Under the pieces are notes generated by a model. The model was not told the origin of the DNA. It ran no database searches and worked only from the letters and a program-made list of their open reading frames with translations. A program made the position numbers and the translations under genes. A stretch of 21,085 bases of DNA from UBA6814 sp040753075 (lineage in GTDB: Bacteria > Desulfobacterota > Desulfovibrionia > Desulfovibrionales > Desulfovibrionaceae), in contig JBFMHA010000065.1 in NCBI GenBank assembly GCA_040753075.1, positions 1 through 21,085 on the forward strand. Reading direction: 5' to 3'. Below, piece by piece: positions 21,058 to 21,085 of the stretch (position 1 is its first letter; every line of letters starts with the position of its first letter).

Positions 21058-21085
21058 AGCCCCCTCTTTTGAAAAAGAGGGGGCT
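21058..21085 (+). terminator. hairpin terminator after the permease pair
   Basis: AGCCCCCTCTTTT pairs perfectly with AAAAGAGGGGGCT around a 2-nt GA (in practice a TTGAAA loop). The window ends at the last stem base, so any T-tract is out of view. Position and strength suit a transcription terminator. Confidence 0.75.

Overview
The window is a high-GC bacterial chromosome segment. Gene content (tandem-Cache sensor kinase, methyl-accepting chemotaxis protein, HD-GYP protein with a hemerythrin-like tail, RarD/EamA and LysE exporters, peptide/nickel-type ABC permeases) and very GC-rich codon use suggest a Desulfovibrionales-like member of the Desulfobacterota. That placement is inferred from style only: there is no rRNA or other taxonomic marker. 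No integrase, transposase, phage gene or CRISPR array is visible.

Layout. 1-1019 is a minus-strand cluster: a small membrane protein, a 28-codon ORF, a RidA-family protein that lacks the usual catalytic arginine, and the start of a GNAT acetyltransferase cut by the window edge. A glycosyltransferase-like gene (1203-1991) converges on a 793-codon sensor histidine kinase (1995-4376), with 3 bp between their stops. A visibly AT-richer stretch holds a small SpoIIAA/STAS-like protein (4608-4988) and the first of two identical tRNA-Ala(GGC) genes (5321-5396), with its own promoter and terminator. Next come rarD, a solitary periplasmic solute-binding protein, a chemoreceptor, panD, a LysE exporter, a TetR regulator behind two palindromic operators, an acyltransferase-3 membrane enzyme and a DinB-like protein. 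A second AT-richer gene (13825-15501) encodes HD + HD-GYP + degenerate hemerythrin. It is followed by ybaK, the second tRNA-Ala(GGC) (16384-16459), a cysteine-rich small protein, a divergent AraC regulator, an EamA exporter, and a dppBC-type permease pair ending in a strong hairpin at the right edge.

How the genes relate. This is mostly a series of one- or two-gene units rather than one pathway. Themes are environmental sensing (kinase, chemoreceptor, HD-GYP/c-di-GMP), small-molecule export (RarD, LysE, EamA) and uptake (lone binding protein, DppBC-like permeases without binding protein or ATPases in view). Housekeeping functions are coenzyme A supply (panD), mischarged tRNA clearance (ybaK) and alanine tRNA.

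The least ordinary signals are: (i) several genes whose -35/-10-like boxes sit so close to the ATG that the transcript would be leaderless (panD, araC-like, dppB-like; possibly EamA and the glycosyltransferase); (ii) a 107-bp dispersed intergenic repeat in opposite orientations at 13624-13730 and 18960-19066, plus a second shared intergenic 20-mer; (iii) the HD/HD-GYP/hemerythrin fusion with several iron ligands replaced; (iv) the duplicated tRNA including its 5' leader; (v) the nine-cysteine small protein. I found no convincing complete novel defence, secretion or mobile system.
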